DNA of 64,000 nt from Trichostrongylus colubriformis (lineage: Eukaryota; Nematoda; Chromadorea; Rhabditida; Trichostrongylidae), in assembly GCA_963978905.1 (NCBI GenBank), contig OZ022257.1:35245919-35309918 (forward strand). Reading direction: 5' to 3'. Position 1 is the stretch's first letter. Each line of letters begins with the position of its first letter. The notes beneath the pieces are model-generated. The model was given only the letters and a program-made list of their open reading frames with translations. It searched no databases and was not told the DNA's origin. Made by a program: the position numbers and the translations under genes. Below, piece after piece: positions 45,126 to 56,979 of this stretch.

Positions 45126-46249
45126 GCCCCCATAAAACGCGTAATATCATTTTGAAAAGGCACACATGATAAAAAATGAGGTCATTTCTTCGATGGATAA
45201 AATCTACTCTTCCTTTTCTTCTTTTTCAACGATTTAGAGAGGTCTAAGGTACAATGAATGTTCGTGCAATCACTGTTAGCGAATTGAGGTTATTGCTATT
45301 ACAATGAAGAGCCGTCTGTAATTTCCATGAGTCTTCTACAAGTTTCAAATGAACAGAGGGTGATTCTATTCATTATAGAATGCTTGTAATATCGGAAGAA
45401 CTTTGTAGAAAATTTCGGGATTAATTTTTATAGGAAAGTTTTTGAAAAATTCTGCTTTTTTTCTTCTTTTTTTTCACGTCTAACTTTTACACAAAAATTG
45501 GTCTAACTAAAACTACCCAAATTTTGCAAAATCAGACTCCGAGTTTACGAATATCAAAAAGTTATTTTGAAAAAAGTAACAAAAAAATTGAAATCAATGA
45601 AAACAAGTTTGAAATCAGCTAAGTATGACGTTGACTGCTATATTTAGCGTTACTGGCCAGACAGTTTTTTTTTTTGAAAAAGAGCAAGCGATGTCCATCT
45701 CCAAGTATTGTCTATTTTTGTTGCAGGCCTAGAGATTGCAAAATCTAATCGGACTTTCAGTAGTGCTGGAAGTCCTCTTTTATACTGTACCCCTACCATA
45801 AAAGCGGGCAACCATATGAAAGTTTCAGGAAGTGACGCAAAATTATCCGACAACATAGTGCCAGTTTCTCCTCAAAAGCTTGAGTGGATTAGTTGTAAGT
45901 GGAAATGGTGATGCCATGATGTTCCACACTGAATGGCATAATTTTTAGCGAGTAACTACAGTCGGAAAGATTTTATGCTCTATCTGTCAGAAGGATTAAT
46001 AATTTAGATTACACAGAGCACATGTGAAAATAAGGCTGTCAAGACCAGGAATGCGCCATCATCTCCATACTTGCATTTTTGTTCGAATTACATGAACTTT
46101 ACAGCACCACAAACAGTCATGCTAGACGTCGTTTTTCGCCAGCGCATCTAGTTCATTATTTTCCTAGACTCCGTTTTTTGTGTACTCATCGTCGTTTCCT
46201 GATTTTAATTAATTTAAGGTCGAATATTACAAGCCTCTGATTACGTTAT
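45126..46249. other. Intron sequence with one unexplained open frame
   Basis: AT-rich and mostly structureless. The open stretch at 45727-45894 is listed separately. Confidence 0.4.
45727..45894 (+). CDS. Possible exon of unknown identity
   Basis: Between a good acceptor (TTTTTGTTGCAG) and a good donor (AGTT-GTAAGT) lies a 168-nt open stretch. It includes SNRTFSSAGSPLLY and later KVSGSDAKLSDNIVPV. Entry and exit are both phase 1, while its neighbours in the syd-1-like gene meet at phase 0. It would therefore need further partner exons, be an alternative exon, or belong to a mobile element. The minus strand is also open here. No domain recognised. Confidence 0.25.
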
Positions 46250-46412
46250 GCAGTTCCGCCGGCAGCAGGGCATGGTTGCGTGTCTCTGCGTTTCCATCTG
46301 TGCCACCCTATCCCGTTGCCTGCGTTGTCTCTCTGCACCTCCGTGCCACTCGGCCCCGCTGTTTGTGTACCCAGCCACGCTCTGCCGGCGCAAAGTATGA
46401 ACGCGGCGTGAT
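46250..46412. repeat. GC-rich inverted repeat (GCCGGCAGAGCG family)
   Basis: CCGCCGGCAGCAGGGCATGG at the left and CCACGCTCTGCCGGCGCAAA at the right are imperfect inverses. The right end goes on with GCAAAGTATGAACGCGGCG, which resembles the ends of the Harbinger-like MITEs at 2383-2983. Related patches lie at 8635-8700 and 12185-12330. It is a decayed MITE. Confidence 0.55.
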
Positions 46413-47306
46413 GTAAACCGCTTCCCATTCTCTGGAACAATTTGTGCAAGTTTCATCTCCGGCTGGTTTTTTTCAGAGAAATTTGAATGAAGCTGCAGAG
46501 GCATTCTCGCTATTCTTTGGAGGGCTCTTAATATCATGAAGTTTGAGATTCTCTGGTTTCATCCCGCGTTCAGCCAATACAAGGCAACAATGGAACACTA
46601 GCAAAAACGTCTCAGAGTTTTCCTCGAGGTAATGGCCTCCTAAGCCGGTCGACCGCTGCAAAATTACACATCACGGTGTCATTACTTGTCATGAAAATTG
46701 ACAGCAGCCAAGGCTCGTTCCTGCCCATTGACGACCAATCTCGGCAGGTGAGTTTCTTCTCCAGCTTTGTATCCATTCTACTATAACAGATGTCATATCA
46801 AGTTTGGTGAACAAAAAGTTTTCTCAGCGTCTATGGGTCTGGGATAATTACCTGTTTGACTATAATAACCACAGTAAGTTCTCGAAAAAAAAGTAGATCT
46901 GTGTTTTTTTTCGTTTCTTTTTACGATAACTTGGTTTGTTTGTGTTAATCTTCCCATAGATATAAATCTTTCCAAGTTTTCTAAAACCTCACTAAGCTCA
47001 TTTTTAACGTTCTCGCATGCGCTAAGTGCCAGTGGCCACTTACTAGCGAGCGAGGCGCGCTACAATTATACCCAGGAGGCAAAGCTGCACCCAACATAGT
47101 TCAACAATTCTTAGAGCTGCTGTACTGTCCAAAACTAGATATAAATTAGGTTTTCATTTTTGAGGGTGATATTGTTCATTTTGGTATCTGCTTACTCAAG
47201 TGCTATGGTAGTTATCATTTGTAATCGGTATAAAGGTTTTTTTGAGTTTTCAACGGCCTTTCTTCTTCTGGGAGAATTTTTACTGTTTTTGACAGTTAGT
47301 ACCGGT

Positions 47307-47358
47307 CCCATCTGATCGCCGCGTCGCTACCGCAATAGCGACGCTGCGATCAGATGGG
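47307..47358. repeat. Strong cruciform-type hairpin
   Basis: CCCATCTGATCGC-GCGTCGCTA and TAGCGACGC-GCGATCAGATGGG pair over about 23 bp around a short CCGCAA loop, with a single mismatch. It lies inside the foldback element. Confidence 0.8.
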
Positions 47359-47700
47359 GCGCAGTGGAGCGTATTAAATGGCTCCTATTTAGTTTCTAAC
47401 TTTTCCATACATGTTTTTTCATCCTTTATCCCTGCCGCATAAATTGCATGACTTTTAAGCTTTCTCCTTTGTCATTACCGATGGTCGACGAGGCTTTTGT
47501 TTCGGGATTAAGTATTGAATTTGTTAGGTTCTTATCTTAGCCGCTTTTGTTTTGAATTATGAGTACTGAGCTTTGTTAGGTTCTTACTTCTCTCTTTTGA
47601 CAAGTATTTGGCCTCAGTGATTTTTTTTCATAGGCTCTTAATTTCCTCGGTGAACCGCACTGTCTGGGTAGAAAACACAGAAGTAGTGGAACAGAAAAAG

Positions 47701-47720
47701 GGGAGGGGGGGGGGGGGGGG
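47701..47720 (+). repeat. G-tract
   Basis: Twenty positions, all G except one A. Confidence 0.9.
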
Positions 47721-48405
47721 TCGTATGGAGCCTCCCTTTTGGGGCGGATCGTATTTTTTGAAAATTTCACGCGCCATGTTTGACCTTGGTTCTACCCTGT
47801 ATGACCCCTCGATGTCGGAGCATATAGCCATCTCACCGAGATCTCCTGGTCAGGTATTGATCTTCCTTCCACAGTGATATGCCACTGGATCAACCAAGCG
47901 ATATACACAACAAGGTGGTTTCATAAGAAGTGTATAGATCTCCAATGACAGCACTCAATTTCTCATTTGAGAATTAAAAGATATTATGACAAGAGCATTG
48001 CAATTACTGACAGTTTTTTCTCTGAGTAATAGTTTTCACTGAAACCATTTTCCATTGCACGAATTTCGAAAGTACCAGTGAAAAAAAGACAGGTGTACAC
48101 TTCTACGATTTTGAAATTCTAACCTTACCAGTGATTAAGACCGTTGGAACCTAGAAAAGCATGTTTTCAACCATCACAAATGAGCACTGCCGTAGCAGTT
48201 GGGTGAACGCATACCAAAATGATCAATATCACCTATAAGCAATATAAATCTGAATTGGATTGCATCTAACAATAAGAGTTGTTGAACTATGTTGGAGGCA
48301 GCTTTGCCACTTGGTTATAATTGTAGCGCGCATCGCTCGCTAGTGAGTGCCCACTGGCACTCTGCGCATGCAATACCGTTAAAAATGAGCTTTTCAAAAA
48401 CATGA

Positions 48406-49237
48406 AAAGATCATCTTGTAGAGCTCGATGAGCTGATTTGAAAAAGAATTTGTCCTTGAGGAGATTAAGCGAAAACGAACCGAGTTATTAAGAAAAAACC
48501 GGCGAAAACGCGGGTCTGCGTTTTTTTGAAAACGCCTGTTATGCTCGCTCACATTCGATAATTTGACCAATCATGTGTTTGAATGTGCGAATATACAACT
48601 GAGAAAGCCTCCTGCATTAGTTTCTGCTATAGTTGTTCGATAGAAAGTGGAAATCTTTGATTTTTTTGCATGCACGTTGATGTGTATTCTTCTCCTTCGA
48701 ACTTACACCCTTGCGCTAGGTGCGACAAAACCAATTGATGCTCCGAATTTTAGAAATGACAGTTCTTGAAACTCTTTGATGGAATTCATTGGCGAGCGAG
48801 TCCAGTAATATTTAATGTCAATTGGCTCTAAAACTGTAGAAGTTCATTTGGCTGTAGAGCGGCTGTCGGCCTCAAACAGAATAAAGCGCAGAAAACCATG
48901 GTTCCTGGATGACCTGTCCCTCCAACTGGGTGGATCATATGAATGTCATGCTGATGAAGCTGGTTTTTTTTGCAAGTCAAAAAAATAGAAACTGAGTGAA
49001 CCCAAGCCTCAAAATGAAGTAAAAACTGACAGTGCAGCACAGATCGTCCACCTTTTTTCACACTGACTCCTTTCTTATTGACACAGAAGAAATTATGAAA
49101 TCAGAAGAAGGGATCACTCTTTTGAATAAAATCTGCATTACAGCTGCAAGTGAGTTGATGTAGGACGTTTGTAAACAACGCATGAGATTTCTCATGTAGA
49201 ATCGTTAGTTGTGGGGAAGTTTTTTTTTCGGAATTTG

Positions 49238-49238
<1 letters not shown>
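48406..49238. other. Intron sequence, nothing recognised
   Basis: No exon-like frame, repeat or RNA gene could be supported between the foldback element and the microsatellite. Confidence 0.4.
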
Positions 49239-49275
<37 letters not shown>

Positions 49276-49387
49276 CATTATTATTATTATTGTCATTATT
49301 ATTAGTAATTATTATATATTATTATCGTTAGTATTATTATTATTTATCATTGATTATTACTATTTATCATTATTATTATTATTTAAT
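49239..49387. repeat. ATT/TTA trinucleotide microsatellite
   Basis: About 150 bp of ATT repeats, pure at first and increasingly interrupted (CATT, GTT, TATATATT). The poly-isoleucine frame through it is an artefact. Confidence 0.95.
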
Positions 49388-49469
49388 GTCTGTCATTTAT
49401 TACCAGTTGGCTGGCGCACACTAATGTGCGCGAATCACCGTGTGCGTCAGTAGGTCGATCGAAATTGCT

Positions 49470-50155
49470 TTTTATGAGAACAGAGTATTTCAGTGTACGC
49501 TCTGCCCACCGTGGGAGTAACTTGACTTGGTACATGGGTGCTCCTTACTTCTTATCCCATGCCCTACCCATCCCAAACTTGTCCCCATCTCCAAAGGTTG
49601 TTTTTCATGTGTTGTCCAAGTTCCGCCCACCTCTACAAATGCTCCGCCCATTGTGCGCACGCATCTTTCATGACATTCAAAACTCATTCCTGACCTTGAT
49701 ATACCTTCCCCCATGTTTGAGGAAGCCTATTTACTATTTTCGGTCTGAAAACGGATCCAGGGCACTCCCCGCCCACCGTGGGTGGAGCATGACTTGGTCC
49801 ATGTGTGCTCTTTACTTCTAGTCCCATGCCCTACCCATCCCAAACTTGTCCCCATTTCCAAAGGTTGTTTTTCATGTGTTGTCCAAGTTCCGCCCACCAT
49901 TACAAATGCTCCGCCCATTGTGCCCACGCATCTTTCATGACTTAAAAAACTCATTCCTCACCTTAAGCCACCTTTCCCCCACGTTTGAGTCATATTGAAA
50001 CCCATTTAACAATTTTCGGTCTGTAAACGAGATATTCTAGGGCACGCCCCGCTCACCGTGGGCAAAGCTTTACTCGATCTATGTGTGGTCTTTACTTCCT
50101 GTCCCATGCCCTACCCATACTACACTTGTCCCCATCTCCAGAGACCGTTTTCATA
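49470..50155. repeat. Minisatellite, three copies of about 270-280 bp
   Basis: Words such as CCCATGCCCTACCCAT, ACTTGTCCCCAT and CCAAGTTCCGCCCACC recur at the same spacing. The GC(C/T)CACCGTGGG box recurs at 49504, 49771 and 50051, a period of 267 and 280. The third copy is cut short. The unit is rich in CCGCCCA boxes. No protein is encoded despite open frames on both strands. Confidence 0.85.
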
Positions 50156-50170
50156 TAATATCGTATTTCG

Positions 50171-50225
50171 TGACAGACGGAGGGACGTACGGACAGGGGA
50201 AGCGTTTTGTATATAGTAGGAATTC
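50171..50225 (+). repeat. GACGGAGGGACG...TATATAGTAGGA terminal motif
   Basis: GACAGACGGAGGGACGTACG followed by GGGAAGCGTTTTGTATATAGTAGGA directly follows the minisatellite. A GACGGACGGAC-rich run before TATATAGTAGGA is often seen at the 3' end of dispersed repeats in animal genomes. It may mark the end of the element that spawned the minisatellite. Confidence 0.4.
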
Positions 50226-53200
50226 TTATTAGTATTAGTAAAAATTTCCAATATGTCGGATAGAAGCGTTCAGAAGTGAGGGCAGCTTTTCTGTTGATTT
50301 CGTCTCCTAGCGCCTCTAGGTACGCCACTCAGATCCCTAAAAAATATGTTATTTAATTACAAAGAACTCGTTCGTCATTCATATTCCACAATCACTAAGG
50401 CCTTCGAACACGTGTAGACCAAACACTTGTCTACTGAACGAGATAGTAGTAACTCTCTAGCTGTGATCTCCAATCCCTCTGTAAGTGAAAAGTGTTGCTG
50501 GGGAGACAAATGGCCGAGTAATTGCATTGAGCTTCGCTGGTTTTCACATACCTTCAGTTTGAAAATATTTCGAAATCTGTTGAATGCGTGATGACTCTTT
50601 GGAAGAAGTAACTTCCTTGTGCAGAGTATGAGGTGGAAACGCTAGCATTTAATTTCAATTTATGAAGTTATGCTAATGAAATGTGCGTGTCGCATCTCGT
50701 GCTTTCCACTTTTTTGATCTCTGCTAGCACGGCGCTGGGCAGCTTTACTTTGGGGCGCTCTATTCTTGGGTTTTAGATGCTTTTTTTGGTAATTTTTCTA
50801 TGCTTCCCACTATGTACAACAACGCTTTGTGAATGGTTGAATGCACAATTTCTGAGAAAATACCACGGGGCGAACAAAATGCTCTCGCAATTGTTCAGTG
50901 AAGCAGCTACTGCACTTAGGCGGGTCTTGTCCGTGTCTTTGATTTAAATCGCCTTGCAGTCATTTTTTTAGATGTTTTCCTGGCATCTCTCTGAAACTCG
51001 TTGTGACTCTCGCTCATCACCCTCGCTCAGTTTGTCAGCGCATGAGCTAAAAGTTACTCCTGTTTCTATTTTGTATCTTAGTTTCTTGAGATTAAACAAT
51101 CCTCAGTCATAATGCAATAGTGCAGTACATCTATGGATTTATTTATTAGTCCTTACTAGTTGCTATAGAAATAGGATTTGCAACCTAGCCGAAGCGTGCA
51201 GCGGCTTCACCGTGTGGCAGCATGTGGTGAAATCAAACAAAGAGCAAACGTTCGCAAAAATTCAGTGGATCCTTTTTTTATTTGGATTTCGGCTTTCATA
51301 TCGGACATGCTTCAGTCAGCCGCGGGAGGAAAAGTCCAAGAGATGTTTTTAAAAAAACCATTTAGACTATTCGGTATTACGGCAATTTTGCAGGCGTTTT
51401 TCCTTTTTATTTTTATGATGGCTTGAGCGTTCAGGGTTTAATAGTGAAAAGTGAAAAGTGATTTCTCTTGACAAATGGTAGCTACAAGTCTCCGTCAAAA
51501 ATGACATTTTCTATTGATAACGGCATTTTTCCGTATTATTGCTCCAAGTGCCTTCGAAATGCTTTACTCTGATTGTAAGAACACGTAGGTCGAGAAATGG
51601 CCAACATTCCAGACAAAAGAAAGCGTGTGCTGCTTAATATCCTGTCATCGTTCTATTGTTATGGTATCTTGCGAATCTTAAGCGGAATCCATGAATGCTT
51701 TAATTTTCAATCGTACTTGTGGCCTTTTGCGGAAGAAATTTTTATAACCGAGTCAAAGCCACTCGATATTACAAAAAGGATGCTCGCAATCATATATGCG
51801 TAGAACCATCCAGCGTTGGTGTTCGAACCGGCACATGTTCTGTCGCTAGAATTACATCGAAATGCCCCTCCCCCTTCCCATTTATTCCAACAATTTGCTG
51901 GAATAGTGGCATTAGAAGGAATCGTTTTTCCAGAAACGAGTTGCCGGAAGTTTTCTTTATTTATAAAATTTTTATCCGTTCTGCGTGTATGTCTGAATGA
52001 TAGCTCCAAGTTTCGAAGTCACTTTTCATGCATAATCTTGGATCTGCATTGTTTGCATGTCTCGGAACTACAAGCCATCGACTCGTTCGGCGCGGCACGC
52101 CTTTGCTAGCCGCTTCCCCTCTCTCTGCCTCTCCTTTTCGTGAGTCCAACTCCAAGTGCCATTCTCACAATGAACTCTTACAGCCCATTCTTTGCTCTTG
52201 TGAGCGCATCGCCGCCCCAATTTCAATTGAACTCAAGTGTTAGTGCCGCTGATTGCTATAAATTTCTCTGCACAAAGGGCGAAAACCATGCACTTACGCC
52301 GTTGGGCGTCGGCAGAATCGATACTGCAAAATTCTGGAGAAAACGTGTGAGGTCCATCGATGTGTTGACTTGATGCTTTTTTTCTCTGTTTCTAGTGTAG
52401 GTTTGTCGATATCAGATCAAGTAAGTTTTTCATTTACTAATCAGGACGTTCCCTTAAACAATCTGTTTTCATTCGCTCAGAAACAATTAGTTTCTGCCAG
52501 GCGGTAACTGAATCTTAGCTTGTAATTACTCTTTTAGAGTAACCCAGACCTGCATCGTTGTTTTCTTACCGCCTGCTTGCTGTCTCATTTTGAATATATC
52601 TTCATCATGCTTATGTAGACTAAGAACAAAAACTAGTAATAGTGGTACTCCCTATTGAATGGCTTTGCCGTGAGCGATTTGGCAGTTTCGAAATTGGCTG
52701 TTGTCGCTTGAATATCGTCACAAAGACTACGTTTGAGGATTACAACCATGAGTACCATAGCACGTCCTCGGGAAATGAACTAGCGAAACATTCGCAGCCG
52801 AGCTTTGTCGCCCGTCCACATGTTTACGCTTGGACATGCGGACGTTTTACTCTATAGGTATCCGGCATCATTTGTTACTAATTCGAATTGACCTAACTGA
52901 CCTCTGAGGTGATGAAGTTTCCTCTAGATCGTCTGGACTGACAATACTCGATGCTTGACAATATTCCAGTTCGTTTTTATTCTTAAATATTGAGGAATCG
53001 GACTGCAAATTATGCCTGTGCGATATGTCATTAAAGGCACGTATGTAGTCGTTCAAAACAGTTCTTCATCTCCCACTCTTGGAATGGTGGACTCACGGAC
53101 TTGGAAATCATTTGGTATATGTATGAAAAGTAGTTGTTTGCCAAAATGATGGATTTCAGCATTGCTTTGGACTACCACTTTTCGGTTCGGGTGCAGCTGT

Positions 53201-54014
53201 AAGTGATAGCCCATAGTTTTTAGTGAGTGCTTGCTTCAAAATAATGGAGCTTCTTGCGCTTCAAATATTTACGACAGGTGTGCTGTGTTTTGAAACCGAA
53301 AGAAAGCCGGGGTACCTCTTTGGTGAAACAGTGCTGAAAAGTTGGAGCTTTTATGAGCAGCATCGTAGCTGCTAAACTACGTTTCACAGCGTGTTCCAGA
53401 GTTGTGGGCGCCTGAGTGCATGTTTGTTCGTATTCCTCTATGCAAATTGTATCCGTGCTTTTTCTTTTATTTGCTGCTCAGTGGGCGCACAGGATCTTCT
53501 CCCAGAGTGCCTACATCTCGGGGTGAAGCTCATGATATTTTAGAGATTTCAAAACTTTTTTAAATTGACATCGCGTTCTTTAGCTTCAACGTTGACACAC
53601 ACCTCACCGTACTGTTGTTCAAACTAAGAAATTTTCATGGCCTGAACAATTAAAGGCAACCGATTGTTACCAACAACGTCTGGTAGAGTAGATCATGCCG
53701 TTAGGACGTTTGGATACCCGTAAGCGGGTCCCAATAGTGTTGGGGTTCAATGATCACACGCTGTTGTTTTCCATCAATTTCGGCATAGAGCTCGTGGGGA
53801 TGTGAACATGAAGAACGCGCTGTTAGACATAATGAAGCATCCGCCTCACCTGTACTCCGGAACAATAGTTGGTGAGTTTAGCGACATGGCGCTTCAGTTC
53901 ATATAACAAACTGATTCAAAAGCGCTGCCGACCCGAGCTGTCCGAATTCATCACCTTCCGAGGATTCCATCAAACCTCACAAAACTTGATCCCATTGATT
54001 TCCTTCCGGGGTCT
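50226..54014. other. Intron sequence, no exon recognised
   Basis: Open stretches near 51178-51426, 52140-52373 and 52642-52857 have partial splice signals (for example AAACGT-GTGAGG at about 52350) but no domain. Joining them to the neighbouring exons would break phase or meet stops. Nothing else recognised. Confidence 0.35.
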
Positions 54015-54416
54015 TTAAAGGCACCATTAGGGGTAAGGGAAAACTGAGATCTGGAAGTACATCATCTCTGAAACGAACCTTCTACTTCAGAAAGGGTCAC
54101 ATGTGGTGAAAATCGCATAAAAAACGCGTCTTGGGGTCTTATTGCGGCCCCGCAGCTCGTTACCGTTATGCGCCCGGGGGAGTCGACGTGGAGGGGCGGG
54201 ACAACAATCGCGGCCGGCTGGTTGAGACTCTGGCCTGTGTTCAGTCCACTCCGACCAGAGACGCAGAGGACGAGAGAGAGAAGGGGGAATTTCGTGTTCC
54301 TATTTCTTGGTTTTTTTTTTGCCTTTATGTCGTTCTTTTTCCACTGTTATATTACTGAGCACCTTTACTTTCGTAATCCCCCAATTTGCCAAACTTGCCC
54401 CTAATGGTGTCTTTAA
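54015..54416. mobile_element. TTAA-bounded MITE, intact copy
   Basis: TTAA-AGGCACCATTAGGGGTAAGG at the left and CTTGCCCCTAATGGTGTCT-TTAA at the right are nearly perfect inverted ends of a 402-bp element. Inside are a GGGGTCTTATTGCGGCCCCG hairpin and GC-rich stretches, as in the truncated copy at 28341. No transposase. The 75- and 78-codon frames inside are artefacts. Confidence 0.88.
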
Positions 54417-56545
54417 GTGAGGATGAGAGTTCGATCTTGTATCCTTTTCGGGGCAGAGCTACTTGTGATATGTCTGCTGTGTCTTGTTACACAAGATGTG
54501 AGAAAGTTGTGAATGGTTGATTTTCCGTTCACTCTACTGATGCAAAAAACATTGCAGTACATTGGCGCCCTTAATTTTGGGACACCCTGTATAACTTACG
54601 CGCTATATGAGGATCAGTTTACTGCTTATAAATGAGTCGCTTGTCCCAGAAAAAACTGTTGAAGATTGACTTGACCATGAAATTTGTGGTTTCGTAGAAT
54701 CACACAGGAAGTGCTGCTGTCTGATGATGGGGTGTAATTGGAAGGCCGTTAATGCGCTTCGCACCAAAACCGTGCTTAATTCATTAGCAATTGTTATGAT
54801 AAATATGTTGAGTATTCTTTACATTTTCAACTGGGGTTTCTCATCAGGGTGATATAAAAGAGGATGTAGCCTTGAAATCTCATTGTTATGCTTTCTTTGA
54901 CGCCTACGCACTTATGTGGTGCGTGGCTCTGTGACGCACGCATTGATCTCCGTGTGCAGCCAGGACTCTCTTAAGATTCGTACGACTCATGTTGAACTAT
55001 CCAAGAATATCTATCGAATTGATTTTAATGAATAATATGGATTCTCAGCGACATAAAGGTGACTGTTTTACGTCCTAGGCGATTCTTGATACATTTTGTG
55101 CTGGATTTTACATTTTAAACAGAGTATTTAACTGACCATCATTTGAGAAGTGTTCCTCATTCGTTTCCAGTAATTGCTTTAGCGATTACTCACTGAAGTG
55201 CACACTTCGATGTCGCCATGTGGTAAACCATAGATTCCGCTCGAACGATTCTGTCGCTGTTTCATTCACATCCGGACTATGCATAATTCACACGTCTCGT
55301 ACTCTTCACGCTACCCAACAATTGACCATAATGCAGGTTAAAGGCTAAATCATGTGTGTACTCAATGCTCCAACTGCCCTGCTGCCCTGCTCTGTGTATT
55401 TCGTGTCTGCTGAAATCGATCTCGCTCAAAGGTTTCTGAAAATCACAAGATTTCTTCTCTTATGTGCGTGTTTATCTTTTTCACCTGCTTCCTCTGCTTT
55501 GATCGAGAAATTCCTTTCACCAGGCGGGAAAGGACGGTGTGCTGATCTCATGGAAAACCTAGTTTGCGAATGAGGTGTGTCAGGTGTTGTTGCTGCATTG
55601 AACGCAATTAAGTTTTTTTTGAGAAGTACTTCTGTCCAAGAAGCGCCCTCTGTTTTGTTATGCCTACTCACTATGGTGTTGCTCAGTTATACTGGTTATC
55701 CTGTTAGCTGTCTGTCTTGGTGCACAGTAGTGGGTGATATTTCATCACATGTCAGAAATGAATCGTAGGATGACGGGTACATGTTATTCGTAATGAGAAT
55801 CGGAGCATTCAATGCACAGCATGTCAAATAAATAGAATGAGGCGAGGTGAAGTATGAGCGTTTCGAGAATGTCTTCTTCGTAGAACTTTCTAAAGTTGCC
55901 GAGTCGGTTAAGTCTGTTTACTACCTCTACCGCTAATTTCACTATACGTTGGTGAACTTTTGAAGAGAGCATCTAGTCGAGAAATAGTGGGGCAGGAACT
56001 CAGGACATTCTGTAGTTCTTGTGGTTAATCCTCCATATTCCATGCACGATTGAGAATTAATTTCATAAGAAGACCTTCTGGTGAGATCACTTTGGTCACT
56101 TGAAATTATGTGGTGTTCATTCTTAAAAAAATTAGTCCACAGGTCATGTATGAGGGCATGGATCGATATAGATGTCAAGAAGCATGTCCGTTGATGAACT
56201 CCTCTAATTGTGTCTTTGCATGAGTTTTTTGCCTTAGCTGTTGGTCAAGGTGAACTTGAGCGACGTTTCTCTGACCATTCAGAGCTTCATTCAATCTCGA
56301 ATCTCTTTCTTTCTTTCTCTGCGCATGTTTATCATTATAACAATAGTTATCCATACCCTTGAGGAACTGTCGGAGTGTAAACTCTAATTATTAAAATTTC
56401 TATGACTGTCTACGCTGTTAACCTTAAAATTTTCTCCGTTCATTCGTGAATTGTGAGTCAGTCCTGCCGAGCTTCGTTTATATGAAGACTATTTACTTCT
56501 TGGCCTAAATTTTAAAATTACCAGTCGTTTACGCAGTTTCTTTAG
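54417..56545. other. Intron sequence, nothing recognised
   Basis: Several frames of 60-80 codons, none with a domain or matching exon phases. No repeats or hairpins of note. Confidence 0.4.
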
Positions 56546-56643
56546 GAAATGAACCGAGTTTCGGTTCCTGGAAGCCCTCGATCGCATTACTCACCACGGC
56601 TGCTGAATGGTCATGCAGAACCCCTTCAAGAAAAACATCAAAG
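56546..56643 (+). CDS. syd-1: syd-1-like gene, exon 6, Ser/Pro-rich linker
   Basis: Starts after GTTTCTTTAG and encodes EMNRVSVPGSPRSHYSPRLL then NGHAEPLQEKHQ, ending in AG before GTTTTG (phase 0 in, phase 2 out, 98 nt). It joins exon 5 in phase and exon 7 to restore Arg. Low-complexity SP(R) motifs fit the disordered segment between the PDZ and C2 domains. That this exon belongs to the same gene as the PDZ exons is inferred from phase, strand and composition. Confidence 0.65.
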
Positions 56644-56714
56644 GTTTTGTTCACTTGTATTTCGCAGATGTACTGTGAGTAGTTTGTGCTCGATAAATGT
56701 TGTGGTTTCTTCAG

Positions 56715-56838
56715 ATTCTCCGATCCAGATCCGTTTGATACGGTATCTCGGACTGCTCGGGTACCTCCTCCGAAGATCTTTCCAACGGGCACAGTACGAA
56801 GAACGGAAAGTTTCAGTTCTGCACCTGGAGTATTAGCG
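56715..56838 (+). CDS. syd-1: syd-1-like gene, exon 7, linker
   Basis: Between the acceptor GGTTTCTTCAG and the donor TTAGCG-GTGAGT lies [20 protein letters not shown] followed by [21 protein letters not shown]. Phase 2 in, phase 0 out, 124 nt. The RVPPPK and [10 protein letters not shown] motifs look like conserved linear motifs or phosphorylation sites in a disordered region. The intron before it is only 71 nt, a typical nematode size, which strengthens the pair. Confidence 0.75.
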
Positions 56839-56979
56839 GTGAGTTACAAAAAAAATTTCGATGAGAAGCTTCTTACTACGTGTCTTTTCGAAGAGAATTG
56901 AGTATGGTTCATTCGCTAATTCTTCTGGTACAATTATTTTCATCAGCTTCGTGAGATCCGTTCCCATGCGCTGGTCTCA

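Larger units (their letters stand above)
46981..48405. mobile_element. Foldback element of about 1.4 kb in the intron
   Basis: Arms of about 225 bp (46981-47212 and 48188-48405) are inverted copies. Examples are GCTCATTTTTAACG against CGTTAAAAATGAGC, ATAGTTCAACAA against TTGTTGAACTAT, and TTCATTTTGGTAT against ATACCAAAATGA. The interior has no transposase, but contains the perfect hairpin at 47307-47358 and a G-tract. Arm divergence of maybe 20 % suggests an old insertion. Confidence 0.7.

Noticed and set aside
49211..49453. Poly-isoleucine frame
   Set aside because: It is a translation of the ATT microsatellite.
53690..53765. tRNA-like stretch ending GTTGGGGTTCAATGATC
   Set aside because: There is a weak B-box only; no A-box and no acceptor stem could be found.
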